64,000 nucleotides of DNA from Planctomyces sp. SH-PL14 (GCF_001610835.1 NZ_CP011270.1:8245256-8309255); one strand, 5' to 3'. Positions 35,924-45,850 are shown, counted from the stretch's first letter. Notes: generated from the sequence alone by a model not told the origin. Numbers and translations are program-made.

Positions 35924-37128
35924 TGACCGTGGCGGCCTCCGCCCTTGTCTGGGCGACATTCGGGGCCTCGGCGTTCGTCGCCGGGATGTTCCTCGTGAAC
36001 CTGCTGTTCTTCCGCCGCGCGCCGCGGAGACGAACACCCGACGCGCTTCGTAGCGGGGCTTCCGGTTTGACCGGAGCGAATGCGCCCCGGCTGCAGATCT
36101 CGGTCCTGATTCCCGCCCGAAACGAGGCGCTGCGGATCGGGCCGCTGCTCGATTCGATTCTTCGAAACGAAGGAGTCGATTTCGAAATCTGTGTCCTCGA
36201 CGACGAGAGCACGGACGGAACGGGGGACATCGTCCGCGGCTACGCGGAACGGGATGCCCGTGTGCGGCTCGTCCGGGGAACGCCGATGCCCGGCGGGTGG
36301 AGCGGAAAGCAGTACGCCTGCTGGCAACTCGCCCGTCAGGCCCGGTTCTCGGAGCTCGTGTTTCTCGACGCCGATGTCGCCCTGTCCCGCGATGCCCTGC
36401 GGCGGGCCGTCTCGCTCCGGGTGGCGAGCGGTGTCGATCTCCTGAGCGGCTTTCCCCGGCAACGGGTCGAAACGATCGGCGAGCAGCTCCTGATCCCGCT
36501 GATCCACCAGATCCTCCTTTGCTTCCTCCCCTTCCCGCTCATGCGCTGGACCCGGATGACGGGCGCCGCCGCGGGCTGCGGACAGTTCTTCGTCACCACC
36601 CGCGCGGCATACGAGGCGACCGGAGGGCACGGTGCGATTCGCCAGTCGCTTCATGACGGAATCATGCTGCCGCGGGCCTACCGGTCGCAGGGGCTCCGGA
36701 CCGATCTTTTCGACGCCTCGGACGTCGCCGAATGCCGGATGTACACCTCGTTCTCCGAAACGTGGCTCGGTCTCCTGAAGAACGCGACGGAGGGGTTTGC
36801 GAAAATGCCCCTCCTGCTGGTCATGACGGTCCTGCTGTCGCTCGCGTTTCTCAGTCCGGTCGTCGAACTCGCGATGCTTTCGCTCGGACTCCTTCCCCGT
36901 TCGCTGGCGGTGCCGGTCCTCGCCAGCGGCTTTTTCGCCTTGTTGCCGCGGCTCTGGTGCTGCCTCCGGTACGACCGGGCCTGGCGGGGTTGCATCCTGC
37001 ACCCGCTCTCAGTTGTGATCTTCCTCGTCATCCAATGGACCGCCTGGAGCCGAAAACGGTTCGGTCGCGGAGAGCGGGGACGCGGCGTCCAGTGGCGCCA
37101 GCGAAGCTATGAGATCGCGGCATCATGA
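35920..37128 (+). CDS. Membrane family 2 glycosyltransferase (CrtQ-like)
   Basis: A 402-residue enzyme. An N-terminal TM helix (about residues 8-30) precedes a GT2 domain: SVLIPARNEA, VLDDESTDGT, FLDADVAL and an acidic motif near the end of the domain (HDGIMLPRAY). The C terminus has two or three hydrophobic segments (about 305-385). In the C30 pathway CrtQ attaches glucose to the carotenoid carboxylate. Order and coupling with the acyltransferase and ALDH support that role. It overlaps both neighbours by four bases. Confidence 0.87.
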   Translation: MMTVAASALVWATFGASAFVAGMFLVNLLFFRRAPRRRTPDALRSGASGLTGANAPRLQISVLIPARNEALRIGPLLDSILRNEGVDFEICVLDDESTDGTGDIVRGYAERDARVRLVRGTPMPGGWSGKQYACWQLARQARFSELVFLDADVALSRDALRRAVSLRVASGVDLLSGFPRQRVETIGEQLLIPLIHQILLCFLPFPLMRWTRMTGAAAGCGQFFVTTRAAYEATGGHGAIRQSLHDGIMLPRAYRSQGLRTDLFDASDVAECRMYTSFSETWLGLLKNATEGFAKMPLLLVMTVLLSLAFLSPVVELAMLSLGLLPRSLAVPVLASGFFALLPRLWCCLRYDRAWRGCILHPLSVVIFLVIQWTAWSRKRFGRGERGRGVQWRQRSYEIAAS

Positions 37129-38105
37129 CGGGAAACCGCCATTCTGAACCGTCGGACATCGGCTCTGGGGACGTCGCGGCTGTCTCCCGCAACGAGCCGC
37201 CGGTCCTGTCGCTGCGCGGCGTTCGCAAGAGCTACCGGGGCCGCGAGGCCCTCAAGGGGATCTCGCTCGAACTGCGGGCCGGCGAACTGCTAGGGTTCTT
37301 CGGTCCCAATGGCGCCGGAAAGACGACGATGATCCGCTGCATCACCGGCCTCCTGAAGCCGGACGGTGGGACCATCACGCGGGCTCCCCGGCAGCCCTCC
37401 CGGTCGGGCGAACCGGCCCGGATCGGTCTCGTGCCGCAGAACCTCGCCGTCTATCCCGACCTTACGGTCCGCCAGAACCTCGAAGTCTTCGGGCGCCTCG
37501 AGGGAGTGAAAGGCACGGCCCTGACGAACCGCATCGGCGAAGTTCTCGAATGGGCCGCCCTTGCCGACCGGTCCCGATCGCTGGCCAAGACGCTCTCGGG
37601 AGGGATGCAGCGGCGGCTGAACATCGCCTGCAGTGTCCTTCACCACCCGGACATTCTCCTCCTCGACGAGCCGACCGTCGGCGTCGACCCCCAGAGCCGC
37701 GAGCGGATCTATACGATGCTCGGCGAGCTGACGGATCGCGGCGCGGCGGTCCTGCTGACGACGCATCAGCTCGAAGAAGTGGAAACCCGCTGCGACCGGA
37801 TCGTCGTCATGGACCTGGGGACGATCGTAGCGGACGGGACGCTTCGCGCTCTCGTCGAGCGGACGATCGGTCCCCCACACCGGATCACTCTGCGGTTTGA
37901 CCGTCCCTTCCCCGACGACCTGCCGGACTACCGCTTCGAAGCGGACCGGCTCGCCGCGACCCGTCCGATCGAGTCGATGCGGGACCTTCCCGGGATGCTC
38001 GCCGTGCTGAGCGAGCTCGACCCCGAGCCTGCCCAGATCGACGTCCGGAGTTTCGGGCTGCAGGATGTCTTTCTGGAGCTGACCGGAAGGAGCCTGCGGG
38101 AATGA
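37125..38105 (+). CDS. ABC transporter ATP-binding protein
   Basis: A 326-residue ATPase of the ABC-2/drug-type class. Walker A GPNGAGKT is at residues 60-67, a Q-loop follows in LVPQNLAVYP, signature LSGGMQRR is near 155 and Walker B LLLDEPTVGVDP near 176-187. A C-terminal extension of ~90 residues is typical of DrrA/NodI-type members. It is coupled by ATGA overlaps to the glycosyltransferase and to the permease, so the transporter may move the glycolipid-like carotenoid or a precursor. This substrate is inference from operon structure. Confidence 0.9.
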   Translation: MTGNRHSEPSDIGSGDVAAVSRNEPPVLSLRGVRKSYRGREALKGISLELRAGELLGFFGPNGAGKTTMIRCITGLLKPDGGTITRAPRQPSRSGEPARIGLVPQNLAVYPDLTVRQNLEVFGRLEGVKGTALTNRIGEVLEWAALADRSRSLAKTLSGGMQRRLNIACSVLHHPDILLLDEPTVGVDPQSRERIYTMLGELTDRGAAVLLTTHQLEEVETRCDRIVVMDLGTIVADGTLRALVERTIGPPHRITLRFDRPFPDDLPDYRFEADRLAATRPIESMRDLPGMLAVLSELDPEPAQIDVRSFGLQDVFLELTGRSLRE

Positions 38106-39604
38106 TCCGGACGATCCTTCGAATTCTCGTTCTGCGGCTGTGGAACAACCCGCTGGAGCTGATCCTGGTCTTCGTGATGCCGGTGATCTTCTTCAGCATC
38201 TTTGCGGCCATCTTCAGCAACGGCATCGCCACCGGAACCGACCAGAAGCTGCGGGTCGGCTGGATCGCCGCGCATTCATCGCCCCTGGCCGATGAGCTGC
38301 GAACCTTCATGGAAGGGAATACGGCGCTGCGGTGCACCGCGATCGGCGCGGGCGCGTCGACCGCCTCTGAGAACAGTGCGCAGGCGGAACTGGATCTCGA
38401 CGCCCGGGTGCGAGAGGCGCAGCGGTCAGGGCGCTACGATCTCCTGGTCAAACTGACCGAGGCGTTTCCCGACGATCTGGAGTCGAAGCCCGCCGACACC
38501 GAAGTCCCGGTCAGCCTCGTCACCGATGGCCAGAACCCGATGGCGGTCGCCATGGTGAGCTCGGTGATCCGGGGCTTCTTCGCTCAGAAGTCGGCCCTGA
38601 TCGCGGCGGAACGTCTCGCGCGGATCCGCGCGGCCGCGTTCGCTCCTGCGGCATCGTCGAATCTCCCCGCCGGCTCGCCCATCAACGCTCCGTTTCCGTC
38701 CGCGGCCCGGGGCTCCGTGACCACCGAGTCCGGCCGCCCCGCGGCTCCTGGTTCCCAGCCCGGACAGGCGGCCGATTCGTCGAACGTTTTCTCGAAGGCG
38801 TCGGGCGAATGGCGGAGCGCCGACGGCCTTCCCCGGGCTCGGGATCGAGAGGCGGCCGCCAGCGGCGTGCGGGAGGGGATGCCGGCTCAGCCCGGCGCCG
38901 TTCCCCTGCCCGCTTCGACCGCGGCCACCGTGACAGTGGAACCGCTGCCGGACCGGCTCGACCTGAAGGTCGAGAACCCCCAGGCGGCGTCGCAGGAGAA
39001 TCCGCGGATCGCGATGTACGCGGCGGGAATCGCGGTGCTGTTCCTGCTCTTCTCCGCGACCGGCAACGCCGCAGCGCTGCTCGAGGAAGAGGAGTCCGGA
39101 ACACTGGACCGGATCCTCGTCAGCCGGGCGGGGCTGTTTCACGTCGTGGCCGGCAAGTGGCTGGGGATCCTGCTTCTCGGGTGTCTGCAGATCACGGTCA
39201 TGTTCCTGTGGGCGGAGGCGGTCTTCCGGATCCAGCTCGGCAGCCACCTTCCGGGCTTCTTCATCATGACGTTCTGCACCGCCGCGGCGACCGCCAGCTT
39301 CGCGATGGTGCTGGCGACCCTCTGCCGCTCGCGGGCGCAGCTCAACGCGGTCTCGGTCGTCGTGATCCTCAGCATGTCGGCGGTCGGCGGGAGCATGATC
39401 CCGCGGTTCGCCATGAGCGACCGGATGAAGGAGATCGGCCGCTGGACGTTCAACGCCTGGGCTCTCGACGGGTACCAGAAGGTGTTCTGGTACCAGACCC
39501 CACTGGAGAGTCTTCAGCGTGAAGTGACCGTCCTCCTGGGGAGCGCCGTGGTGCTCGGCCTGCTGACGCTGGCGTTCTCCGGCCGGTGGAAGCGCGGCTA
39601 CTGA
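38102..39604 (+). CDS. ABC-2 type permease with a long low-complexity outer loop
   Basis: A 500-residue permease partner of the upstream ATPase. An N-terminal TM (LILVFVMPVIFFSIFAAIF) is followed by a large exported loop, then about five TMs in the C-terminal 190 residues (IAVLFLLFSATGNAAALLEEEESGTLDRI is the family's conserved core, here in part). Residues ~180-290 are Pro/Ser/Ala/Gly-rich and unlike the rest, probably disordered. It overlaps the ATPase stop by four bases. ABC-2 exporters usually move lipids, drugs or polysaccharides. Confidence 0.88.
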   Translation: MIRTILRILVLRLWNNPLELILVFVMPVIFFSIFAAIFSNGIATGTDQKLRVGWIAAHSSPLADELRTFMEGNTALRCTAIGAGASTASENSAQAELDLDARVREAQRSGRYDLLVKLTEAFPDDLESKPADTEVPVSLVTDGQNPMAVAMVSSVIRGFFAQKSALIAAERLARIRAAAFAPAASSNLPAGSPINAPFPSAARGSVTTESGRPAAPGSQPGQAADSSNVFSKASGEWRSADGLPRARDREAAASGVREGMPAQPGAVPLPASTAATVTVEPLPDRLDLKVENPQAASQENPRIAMYAAGIAVLFLLFSATGNAAALLEEEESGTLDRILVSRAGLFHVVAGKWLGILLLGCLQITVMFLWAEAVFRIQLGSHLPGFFIMTFCTAAATASFAMVLATLCRSRAQLNAVSVVVILSMSAVGGSMIPRFAMSDRMKEIGRWTFNAWALDGYQKVFWYQTPLESLQREVTVLLGSAVVLGLLTLAFSGRWKRGY

Positions 39605-39676
39605 CGATGCCAACGGCAGTGCGAAGCGGCCTTGAGCAGCGGGTCGGGTGAGGTATACGCGGTCACCGAGGATGAC

Positions 39677-40282
39677 ATGAAACGCCTGAATCCTGCGATC
39701 GCGCTTCCGGCTGTCGTTGTGATGGCGCTGGCGGGGCTATTCGTTCAGATCGCTCGTCGTTCGGGACCCGATTCGTCCAACCTGCCGGAGCGGAGTTCCG
39801 AACCGGCACGCTTCGAACGCGTCTCAATGCCGGAGGCACCCGTTCCTCCATCGACGTCCACTACGGCGCCCGTGGAGCCGCCAACTGCTCCTCCGGCCGT
39901 CCCGTCGGCCGATGGTGAGAACTTGCGGCTGCGGGTGATGGGGTTCAAGAAGACCGCCTCGGACCTCCGGATCGCCGTGTTTGAATCGGCAGACGGGTTT
40001 CCGCAACCGTCGGCGAGTTCCTCGACGCTCGTGGTGTCGGTTGGGGCGGACCAGAGCGAAGCGACTGTGGACCTGGTGGTCCCGATGAACGTCCCCGTTG
40101 CCGTGGCGGTCTTCCAAGACCTGGATGGCAACGGCCTCCTGTCAAAGAACGCTGTCGGCATCCCCAGCGAGCCCTACGGATTCTCGAACGGTGCCCGCGG
40201 CCTCTTCGGCCCGCCGACGTTTGAAGCGGCGACTCTGAAGGGCGACGCCCTCAAGAAACCGCAGCCCATCCACCTGAAATAG
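39677..40282 (+). CDS. DUF2141 exported protein at the end of the carotenoid operon
   Basis: A 201-residue protein with an N-terminal TM or signal anchor (AIALPAVVVMALAGLFV), a Ser/Pro/Thr-rich linker (about residues 40-85) and a C-terminal DUF2141 domain. The family signature is visible: VFQDLDGNGLL, then GIPSEPYGFSNGARG. The start at 39677 (GAGGATGAC upstream) is preferred to an upstream in-frame start. DUF2141 has no settled function. The short gap from the ABC permease and the hairpin after it suggest it is the last gene of the operon. Confidence 0.8.
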   Translation: MKRLNPAIALPAVVVMALAGLFVQIARRSGPDSSNLPERSSEPARFERVSMPEAPVPPSTSTTAPVEPPTAPPAVPSADGENLRLRVMGFKKTASDLRIAVFESADGFPQPSASSSTLVVSVGADQSEATVDLVVPMNVPVAVAVFQDLDGNGLLSKNAVGIPSEPYGFSNGARGLFGPPTFEAATLKGDALKKPQPIHLK

Positions 40283-40285
40283 AAT

Positions 40286-40316
40286 CGCCCCCCGATGCAC
40301 GTCGCATCAGGGGGCG
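40286..40316. terminator. Hairpin between convergent genes
   Basis: Arms 40286-40298 and 40304-40316 pair at 12 of 13 positions around the 5-base loop ACGTC. It starts 4 bases after the DUF2141 stop. It lies between convergent genes, so it may serve both, although no T run follows. Confidence 0.6.
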
Positions 40317-40414
40317 AGGGGTGAGTCCATTCCCGCGAGACTCTCCGCGTTCTCCGTGCCTCAGTGTTTTCCTCTCCTCCAACGGAAGAGCAACGACGCA
40401 GAGCCAGCGAGGAA

Positions 40415-41167
<753 letters not shown>

Positions 41168-41306
41168 GGGCGACCTCCAGGAAAATCAGAAACGGACGCA
41201 CTCGTCCGTCCGGTTCGCTCAAGATAGGGAACCCGCGAACCGCCGTCACGCAGCCGCGCGAGGGGCCGCCGAGGCCCATCGACGCGGGCGAAACCGCTCT
41301 CAGCCG

Positions 41307-42500
41307 TCACGGGGCCGCCGGCTTTGACGCGGAGCCCTCCGCGGGGGCAGTCCCTTCCCGCTGGAACAGCCGCGGCGCGAACTGGTGCAGGTAGTCGCGC
41401 CAGTTCAGCCAGGTGTGGCCCCCCGCCGTCTCGACGTAGGTGACGGCGAAACCTTTCTCCTTAAAGACTTCGACCGTCTTCCGGGACGTTCCGATCAGGA
41501 AATCCTCCCGTCCGGTGGCGAACCAGACCCGCACGTCCTTTTTGACCTCGGCATCCTCCAGGACGCGGCTGTGCTTCTGGATCCACTTCTCCGCCCCGTC
41601 GCCCCGGTCGATGCCGAAGACTCCCGAACTGAAGACGCCGACGTCCCCGTAATCCGCGAGATTCGCCAGGGCGATCTCCAGCGTCTGGGCGCCCCCCATC
41701 GAGAGTCCCGCGATGGCGCGGTGCTCGCGGCCGTCCCGGAGGCGGTATCGGGTCTCGGCGAGGGGACGGATGTCCCGCTGGAATTCCTCGACGAACTCCT
41801 TCATCTGCTTCTCGAAGTTGCCGCCGGGACCGAACTGAAACGGGCCGGTGTGCCCCATCGGCATGACGACCACCATCGGTTTCGCTCCCCCATCGGCGAT
41901 GAGATTGTCGAGGATCGCCCCGGCCCGTCCGATCGAGCTCCAGGAGGCATCGCAGTCGAACGCCCCGTGGAGCAGGTACAGCACCGGATAGGTTTCGGTG
42001 CCGCGCTCGTAACCGGGGGGCGTATAGACGTGCAGGCGGCGTTGGCGGGAGAGGACCTGGGAATGGTACGTGACCTGGGAGATCGCCCCGTGCGGAACGT
42101 CCCGCGTGTCGAAGCTGGCGGAGCCGGGGACGAGGACCAGGCTCGACGCGTTCATGTTCGACTCGCTCGTCGCCGGATTGCGGGGATCCATGACCGCCAG
42201 GCCGTCGACATGGAAGTGGTATCGGTAGGCTCCGGCCGGAACGGCGGCGGTGGTCGCTTCCCAGACTCCGTCGTCCCGCTTCTTCATCGGCCGTCCGGCG
42301 AAATCACTGCCGGGAAGGTCGGCGCTGACCAAGCGGACCTCTTCCGCCTTGGGGGCGAAGAGACGGAACGTGAGGGCCCGTTCCGACGAGACCTCGACGG
42401 ACTCGAAAGCGGGCGGGCGCGGCCCGAAGCCGTTCTGCCCGTGAGCGGCATTGGTGACAAGGACTACGGCGACCAGCGGAATGAGCAGTCGAACTCTCAT
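41307..42500 (-). CDS. Exported esterase (feruloyl/acetyl-type, esterase D family)
   Basis: A 397-residue protein. The start at 42500 follows GGAGG and gives a signal peptide (LLIPLVAVVLVTNAAHG). An N-terminal Ig-like/CBM48-type domain (about residues 25-125, FRLFAPKAEEVRLV, YRYHFHVDG) leads to an alpha/beta hydrolase: VLYLLHGAF, nucleophile elbow GLSMGGA (Ser near 265) and C-terminal GGHTW carrying the His. This layout matches plant-polysaccharide esterases. The MarR gene lies 74 bases upstream on the same strand. Confidence 0.88.
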   Translation of the reverse strand: MRVRLLIPLVAVVLVTNAAHGQNGFGPRPPAFESVEVSSERALTFRLFAPKAEEVRLVSADLPGSDFAGRPMKKRDDGVWEATTAAVPAGAYRYHFHVDGLAVMDPRNPATSESNMNASSLVLVPGSASFDTRDVPHGAISQVTYHSQVLSRQRRLHVYTPPGYERGTETYPVLYLLHGAFDCDASWSSIGRAGAILDNLIADGGAKPMVVVMPMGHTGPFQFGPGGNFEKQMKEFVEEFQRDIRPLAETRYRLRDGREHRAIAGLSMGGAQTLEIALANLADYGDVGVFSSGVFGIDRGDGAEKWIQKHSRVLEDAEVKKDVRVWFATGREDFLIGTSRKTVEVFKEKGFAVTYVETAGGHTWLNWRDYLHQFAPRLFQREGTAPAEGSASKPAAP

Positions 42501-42574
42501 GAAAGGCCTCCAGAAGGGAACGCGACAGGAAGTGGTCACGGAACGTGTCTGGCCCCGGTCCGGCACGGCTCGGA

Positions 42575-43021
42575 TCAGGGCGAAGATGTGGCTGGCGTGT
42601 CTGCCGGACTGAGGCTGGCGGTGAGGGACCGGAGGAGCTGCACCAGCGTGGCGGTCTGTTCGGGAGCCAGGCTCGTGACGAGTTCCTGGCGGAGGGTGTC
42701 GCTCTTCCGCCAGAGCGTGCGAAAGGTGCTCCGTCCCTCTTTTGTCAGCGCGACCCGTCGGGCCCTTCGGTCGAGCGGTTGGGGTGTCCGCTCGACGAAC
42801 CCGCGGCGTTCCAGGAGAACGAGCATGGCCCGGACGGTGTTGCGGTCGGAGCCGATTCGCGCGCCGAGCTCGCTCTGCGTGAGTGTCATCCCCTCGGACA
42901 GCGCGGCCAGGACGACGAACTGATCGGCGGTGATGCCGGCCTGTGCCATGACGGCATCGGTCCGACGATGGAGCGCCAGGTAGGCCAGCCGCAGCGACAT
43001 CGCGAGCTCATGGGCGGTCAT
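42575..43021 (-). CDS. MarR-family transcriptional regulator
   Basis: A 148-residue regulator with the MarR winged helix: ADQFVVLAALSEG, LTQSELGARIGSDRNTVRAML and the wing RTPQPLDRRARRVALT. ATG 43021 is chosen because GGAGG lies 7 bases before it; a GTG at 43027 is too close. It is upstream of the esterase on the same strand and may control it or itself through the ACGTATACGT palindrome in its leader. The ligand is unknown. Confidence 0.92.
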   Translation of the reverse strand: MTAHELAMSLRLAYLALHRRTDAVMAQAGITADQFVVLAALSEGMTLTQSELGARIGSDRNTVRAMLVLLERRGFVERTPQPLDRRARRVALTKEGRSTFRTLWRKSDTLRQELVTSLAPEQTATLVQLLRSLTASLSPADTPATSSP

Positions 43022-43041
43022 CGTCACGCCTCCTCAATACG

Positions 43042-43051
43042 ACGTATACGT
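43042..43051 (-). promoter_or_regulatory. Palindrome upstream of marR, possible operator
   Basis: A perfect 10-base palindrome, ACGTATACGT, lies 20 bases before the marR start in an otherwise G+C-rich region. MarR proteins bind short palindromes near their own promoters, so an autoregulatory role is plausible. The evidence is symmetry and position only. Confidence 0.35.
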
Positions 43052-43183
43052 ACAATATCATGCCAGCCGACGCGCCGTTTCAAAAGGGAACTGTCGCGGG
43101 CTTCACGCCGACTTTAGACGTGGCCGTGAAGGGGCGCGAGAACGATTGAGGCGGGGGGGCGCTCGGACCGCTGACCCAAACCG

Positions 43184-43513
43184 CGTCCTTGCCGGCAAAA
43201 CGTCCGTAGCTCAAGCCCAACGTGCCACGGCAGCCAGGGGTCAGGGGGGCCACGCCCCCTTGCCGCCGGAGGCACTTCCATGAGGAACCGTGGTACGCAA
43301 CGGATGTCCCCTGTGTGGTCCCGGCGTGGAGGACTCCCCCAACTACACCGCTGGCTTTGCAATCTCGCGGGTTGGTGAGGGGGCATACGACACGGTGTCC
43401 GCGCTTGGGCACGTGCTCCTTCAGACATCTCTCGACGAGAGGGCCTCCGGCGGGCAAGAGGGCTTCGCCCCCTTGCATCCCCCACCAGGGGGTACCCCCT
43501 GGACCCCGGTTCT
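43184..43513 (-). repeat. Dispersed structured repeat, copy A
   Basis: About 330 bases of the repeat family also found at 52635, 54607, 55862 and 62837. In its own forward sense (minus strand here) it begins with a short G+C-rich hairpin, then a CAAGGGGG-type stem and the module CCCGCCGGAGGC. It ends with the inverse of that module (GCCTCCGGCGG), a second CAAGGGGG-type segment and GCCGGCAAGGACG. The second-half hairpin is less perfect in this copy. It lies in the gap upstream of marR and downstream of the DinB-like gene. Confidence 0.85.
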
Positions 43514-43614
43514 TGGGCCGGTGAGCCGATGCCGTCTCCACGGTTCACAAACGACTGCGCAATACTCGGTCTTCGGCTCAGTAACAGACGACCTTCCGCC
43601 GCCGGGGCCGATGT

Positions 43615-44097
43615 CTAGCGCCGATCGCGCTTCTTCCAGAGAAAGCGCACGTGGTGCTCCAGGTGATCAACCGCCTTCTGCAGCAACTGCTCAAGCGTCT
43701 GCTCTCCCTGGCGACTGTGAATCCCGACCCGCTGCCAGGCGTCCGCCGACTGCGCGGCGAGGATCCGCACCATCTGCCGTCGCGTGGCGGCGATGCAGGC
43801 GAGTTCCTCCTCGACGTCCCGATCATGGCAGGCGAGAGCGGCCATGTAGGCGGCGGGATCGGCGAAAGCGAGCGGCGGCCGGTCTTCCGCGAGGACGCGC
43901 TTCATCCGCTCGGCAAACAGCGCTTCCGAGTCGGCGAGGTGGCAGATCACCTCCAGCGGGCTCCAGGCTCCCACGTCCGGGGACGCCGGCTCGTCCACCA
44001 CCGGTTGTATGCGAAGCTCGTGCGATGTGAAACCGCGGACGGCCTCCCGAACCGCCTCGATCCCCAGAAGATATCGTTCGATCCGCTCCGACATCAT
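43615..44097 (-). CDS. DinB/YfiT-like metal-dependent four-helix protein
   Basis: A 160-residue protein of the DinB-like helix-bundle superfamily. The His triad that binds a divalent metal is visible as H53 (VICHLADSE) and H145/H149 (DHLEHHVRFL). GAWSPLEVICHL is typical of the first half. Members include thiol-dependent transferases and hydrolases; the substrate is unknown here. GGAGGGGAGGG precedes the start. The Nudix gene lies 50 bases upstream on the same strand. Confidence 0.82.
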   Translation of the reverse strand: MMSERIERYLLGIEAVREAVRGFTSHELRIQPVVDEPASPDVGAWSPLEVICHLADSEALFAERMKRVLAEDRPPLAFADPAAYMAALACHDRDVEEELACIAATRRQMVRILAAQSADAWQRVGIHSRQGEQTLEQLLQKAVDHLEHHVRFLWKKRDRR

Positions 44098-44147
44098 CCC
44101 TCCCCTCCTCCCGTTCCCTCACGGTCACCGTCCGCTGTCGCGGGACA

Positions 44148-44561
44148 TCATGGGAAGGCGACGGGAATCGCCACGTTGACCAGACTCACGACCGGCGGGA
44201 GGGCGTTCCGGTCCCACCACTGGCACAGGTCCGTGCTTCCCTCGAGCTCGTTGCAGAGAGTCCCTCCCACGACGTCGGCGCGATACAGGATCCGGATGTT
44301 GTGCGACTGCACTCCGTCCGACTCCACGACGGTCGAGTCGACCGCCGCCAGACTCTCGACGGTGACGACCAGGCCGGTCTCTTCCCGCACCTCCCGGACG
44401 ACCGCTTCCTCGGGCCGCTCACCGAACTCGATGCCGCCACCGGGAAGCGTCCACTTCCCCTGATGACGCGGGACCTGGGCCGACAGGCGGCAGAGAAGAA
44501 TCCGGTCGCGCTCGACCAGAAGAGCGTAGGCGGCCACACGGGTTCGGCGGGAAGTTGTCAT
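44148..44561 (-). CDS. Nudix hydrolase
   Basis: A 137-residue hydrolase of nucleoside diphosphate-linked compounds. The Nudix box is at about residues 42-64, with GGGIEFGER and REVREETGL as its ends. The core strand AAYALLVERDRILLCRL precedes it. ATG 44561 begins the domain cleanly; the frame is open to 44627, but that extension has no family similarity. It probably forms a two-gene unit with the DinB-like gene. Substrate is undetermined. Confidence 0.87.
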   Translation of the reverse strand: MTTSRRTRVAAYALLVERDRILLCRLSAQVPRHQGKWTLPGGGIEFGERPEEAVVREVREETGLVVTVESLAAVDSTVVESDGVQSHNIRILYRADVVGGTLCNELEGSTDLCQWWDRNALPPVVSLVNVAIPVAFP

Positions 44562-44740
44562 CGACGGTAGAGATTGATCGCTGTCGGGAATGAGGACGTG
44601 GGCGTCGCTGAACGGCTTGAGACGCAAGCTCGTTCGGTCCGCCTCCGATCAAGGGACTGTCGAGGCATCGACCATCGAAACTGTCGTGTTCGATGCCCCG
44701 GAATCGCAAGCCCCGGCGACCCGCAGAAAACGTGACCCAC

Positions 44741-44785
44741 AAAAGCAAAAAGTCCTTCGTCCGCGAATCGCTGACGAAGGACTTT
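44741..44785 (-). terminator. Rho-independent terminator of the tRNA-Met gene
   Basis: On the minus strand a perfect 13-base stem (44785-44773 with 44761-44749) and 11-base loop are followed by TTTTGCTTTT. It starts 4 bases after the tRNA 3' end. This is the clearest terminator in the window. Confidence 0.9.
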
Positions 44786-44786
44786 G

Positions 44787-44863
<77 letters not shown>

Positions 44864-45090
44864 TTGGTAGTCGACCTGACGTTTCCGTCGGGCGAGCACA
44901 ACAGGATATCGGCAACCGCGCCGACCGTCCAGAATCCATTCTTCGATTTCGTGAAATTGTCGCAAAGTCACGGTCGGCCAATGGGGGCCGTGGCCATCAC
45001 CCCGTCCGGATCTCCCGCCGAGACTTGGCATTGGGATTGCATTGCTCCGACTGCAGACAGATCAGTGATCCCACATGAGATGAGGCTGCC

Positions 45091-45807
45091 ATGGAGACGC
45101 TCGTGATCGACATTGGGGGGCGGAATGTGAAGGTCTGGCGGACGGGAGAGTCGGACAAGGTTAAGATTCCGTCCGGGAAAGGTCTCACGCCGGAGACGTT
45201 CATGAAACGCGTCCGCCGCGAGATCCACGACGTGGAATTCGACCGAGTCTCGATCGGCTATCCCGGGAACGTCGTGAACGGCCGGCCCGTGGCGGAGCCG
45301 ATCAACCTGGGACCCGGCTGGACCGACTACGACTTCGCCGACGCCTTCGGCTGCCCGCTCCGGATCATGAACGATGCCTGCATGCAGGCGCTCGGGAGCT
45401 ATGAAGGGGGCCGGATGCTGTACCTCGGACTCGGGACAGGGATCGGCACGACGTTCATCTCCGACGGGAAGATTATCCCCCTGGCTCTGGGACACCTGCG
45501 ATTCCTCCGCAGCGAAACGTTTGACGAGGCGCTCTCCCGGCGGGGACTGGAACTCCACGGCCAGAAACGGTGGGCCCGTGCGGTCGCGCGGGCGGCCGAA
45601 CTCCTCCGTCCGGCCTTCGAGGCGGACTACGTCATGCTGGGGGGCGGCAACGCCAAGAAGCTGCGGACCATGCCGCCGGAGTGCCGACGCGGAAGCAATC
45701 ACAACGCCTACTTCGGCGGCGTTCGGATGTGGGAAGACTCAGACCACCTCGATTTTCCGAGCCTGACGCTGCTTCATCCGGAAGACGAAAAGGCCACGAC
45801 GGCGTGA
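45091..45807 (+). CDS. ROK-family sugar kinase (polyphosphate glucokinase-like)
   Basis: A 238-residue kinase of the ASKHA fold. Phosphate-1 motif DIGGRNVKVW is at the N terminus, the catalytic Asp lies in IMNDACMQALG (about residue 96), and phosphate-2 GLGTGIGTTFI is near 115. Size and motifs resemble polyphosphate/ATP glucokinases and related short ROK proteins; the zinc-binding motif of classic ROK repressors is absent. It stands alone between the tRNA and the convergent HAD-ATPase fusion. Confidence 0.8.
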   Translation: METLVIDIGGRNVKVWRTGESDKVKIPSGKGLTPETFMKRVRREIHDVEFDRVSIGYPGNVVNGRPVAEPINLGPGWTDYDFADAFGCPLRIMNDACMQALGSYEGGRMLYLGLGTGIGTTFISDGKIIPLALGHLRFLRSETFDEALSRRGLELHGQKRWARAVARAAELLRPAFEADYVMLGGGNAKKLRTMPPECRRGSNHNAYFGGVRMWEDSDHLDFPSLTLLHPEDEKATTA

Positions 45808-45850
45808 GGGTGACTGGCGCCGGGGCCTTGCAAAAGAAGAACGGGAAACT

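Noticed and set aside
41385-42923. Plus-strand frame of about 510 codons opposite the esterase and MarR genes
   Set aside because: No motifs; both minus-strand genes have clear family signatures and ribosome sites.
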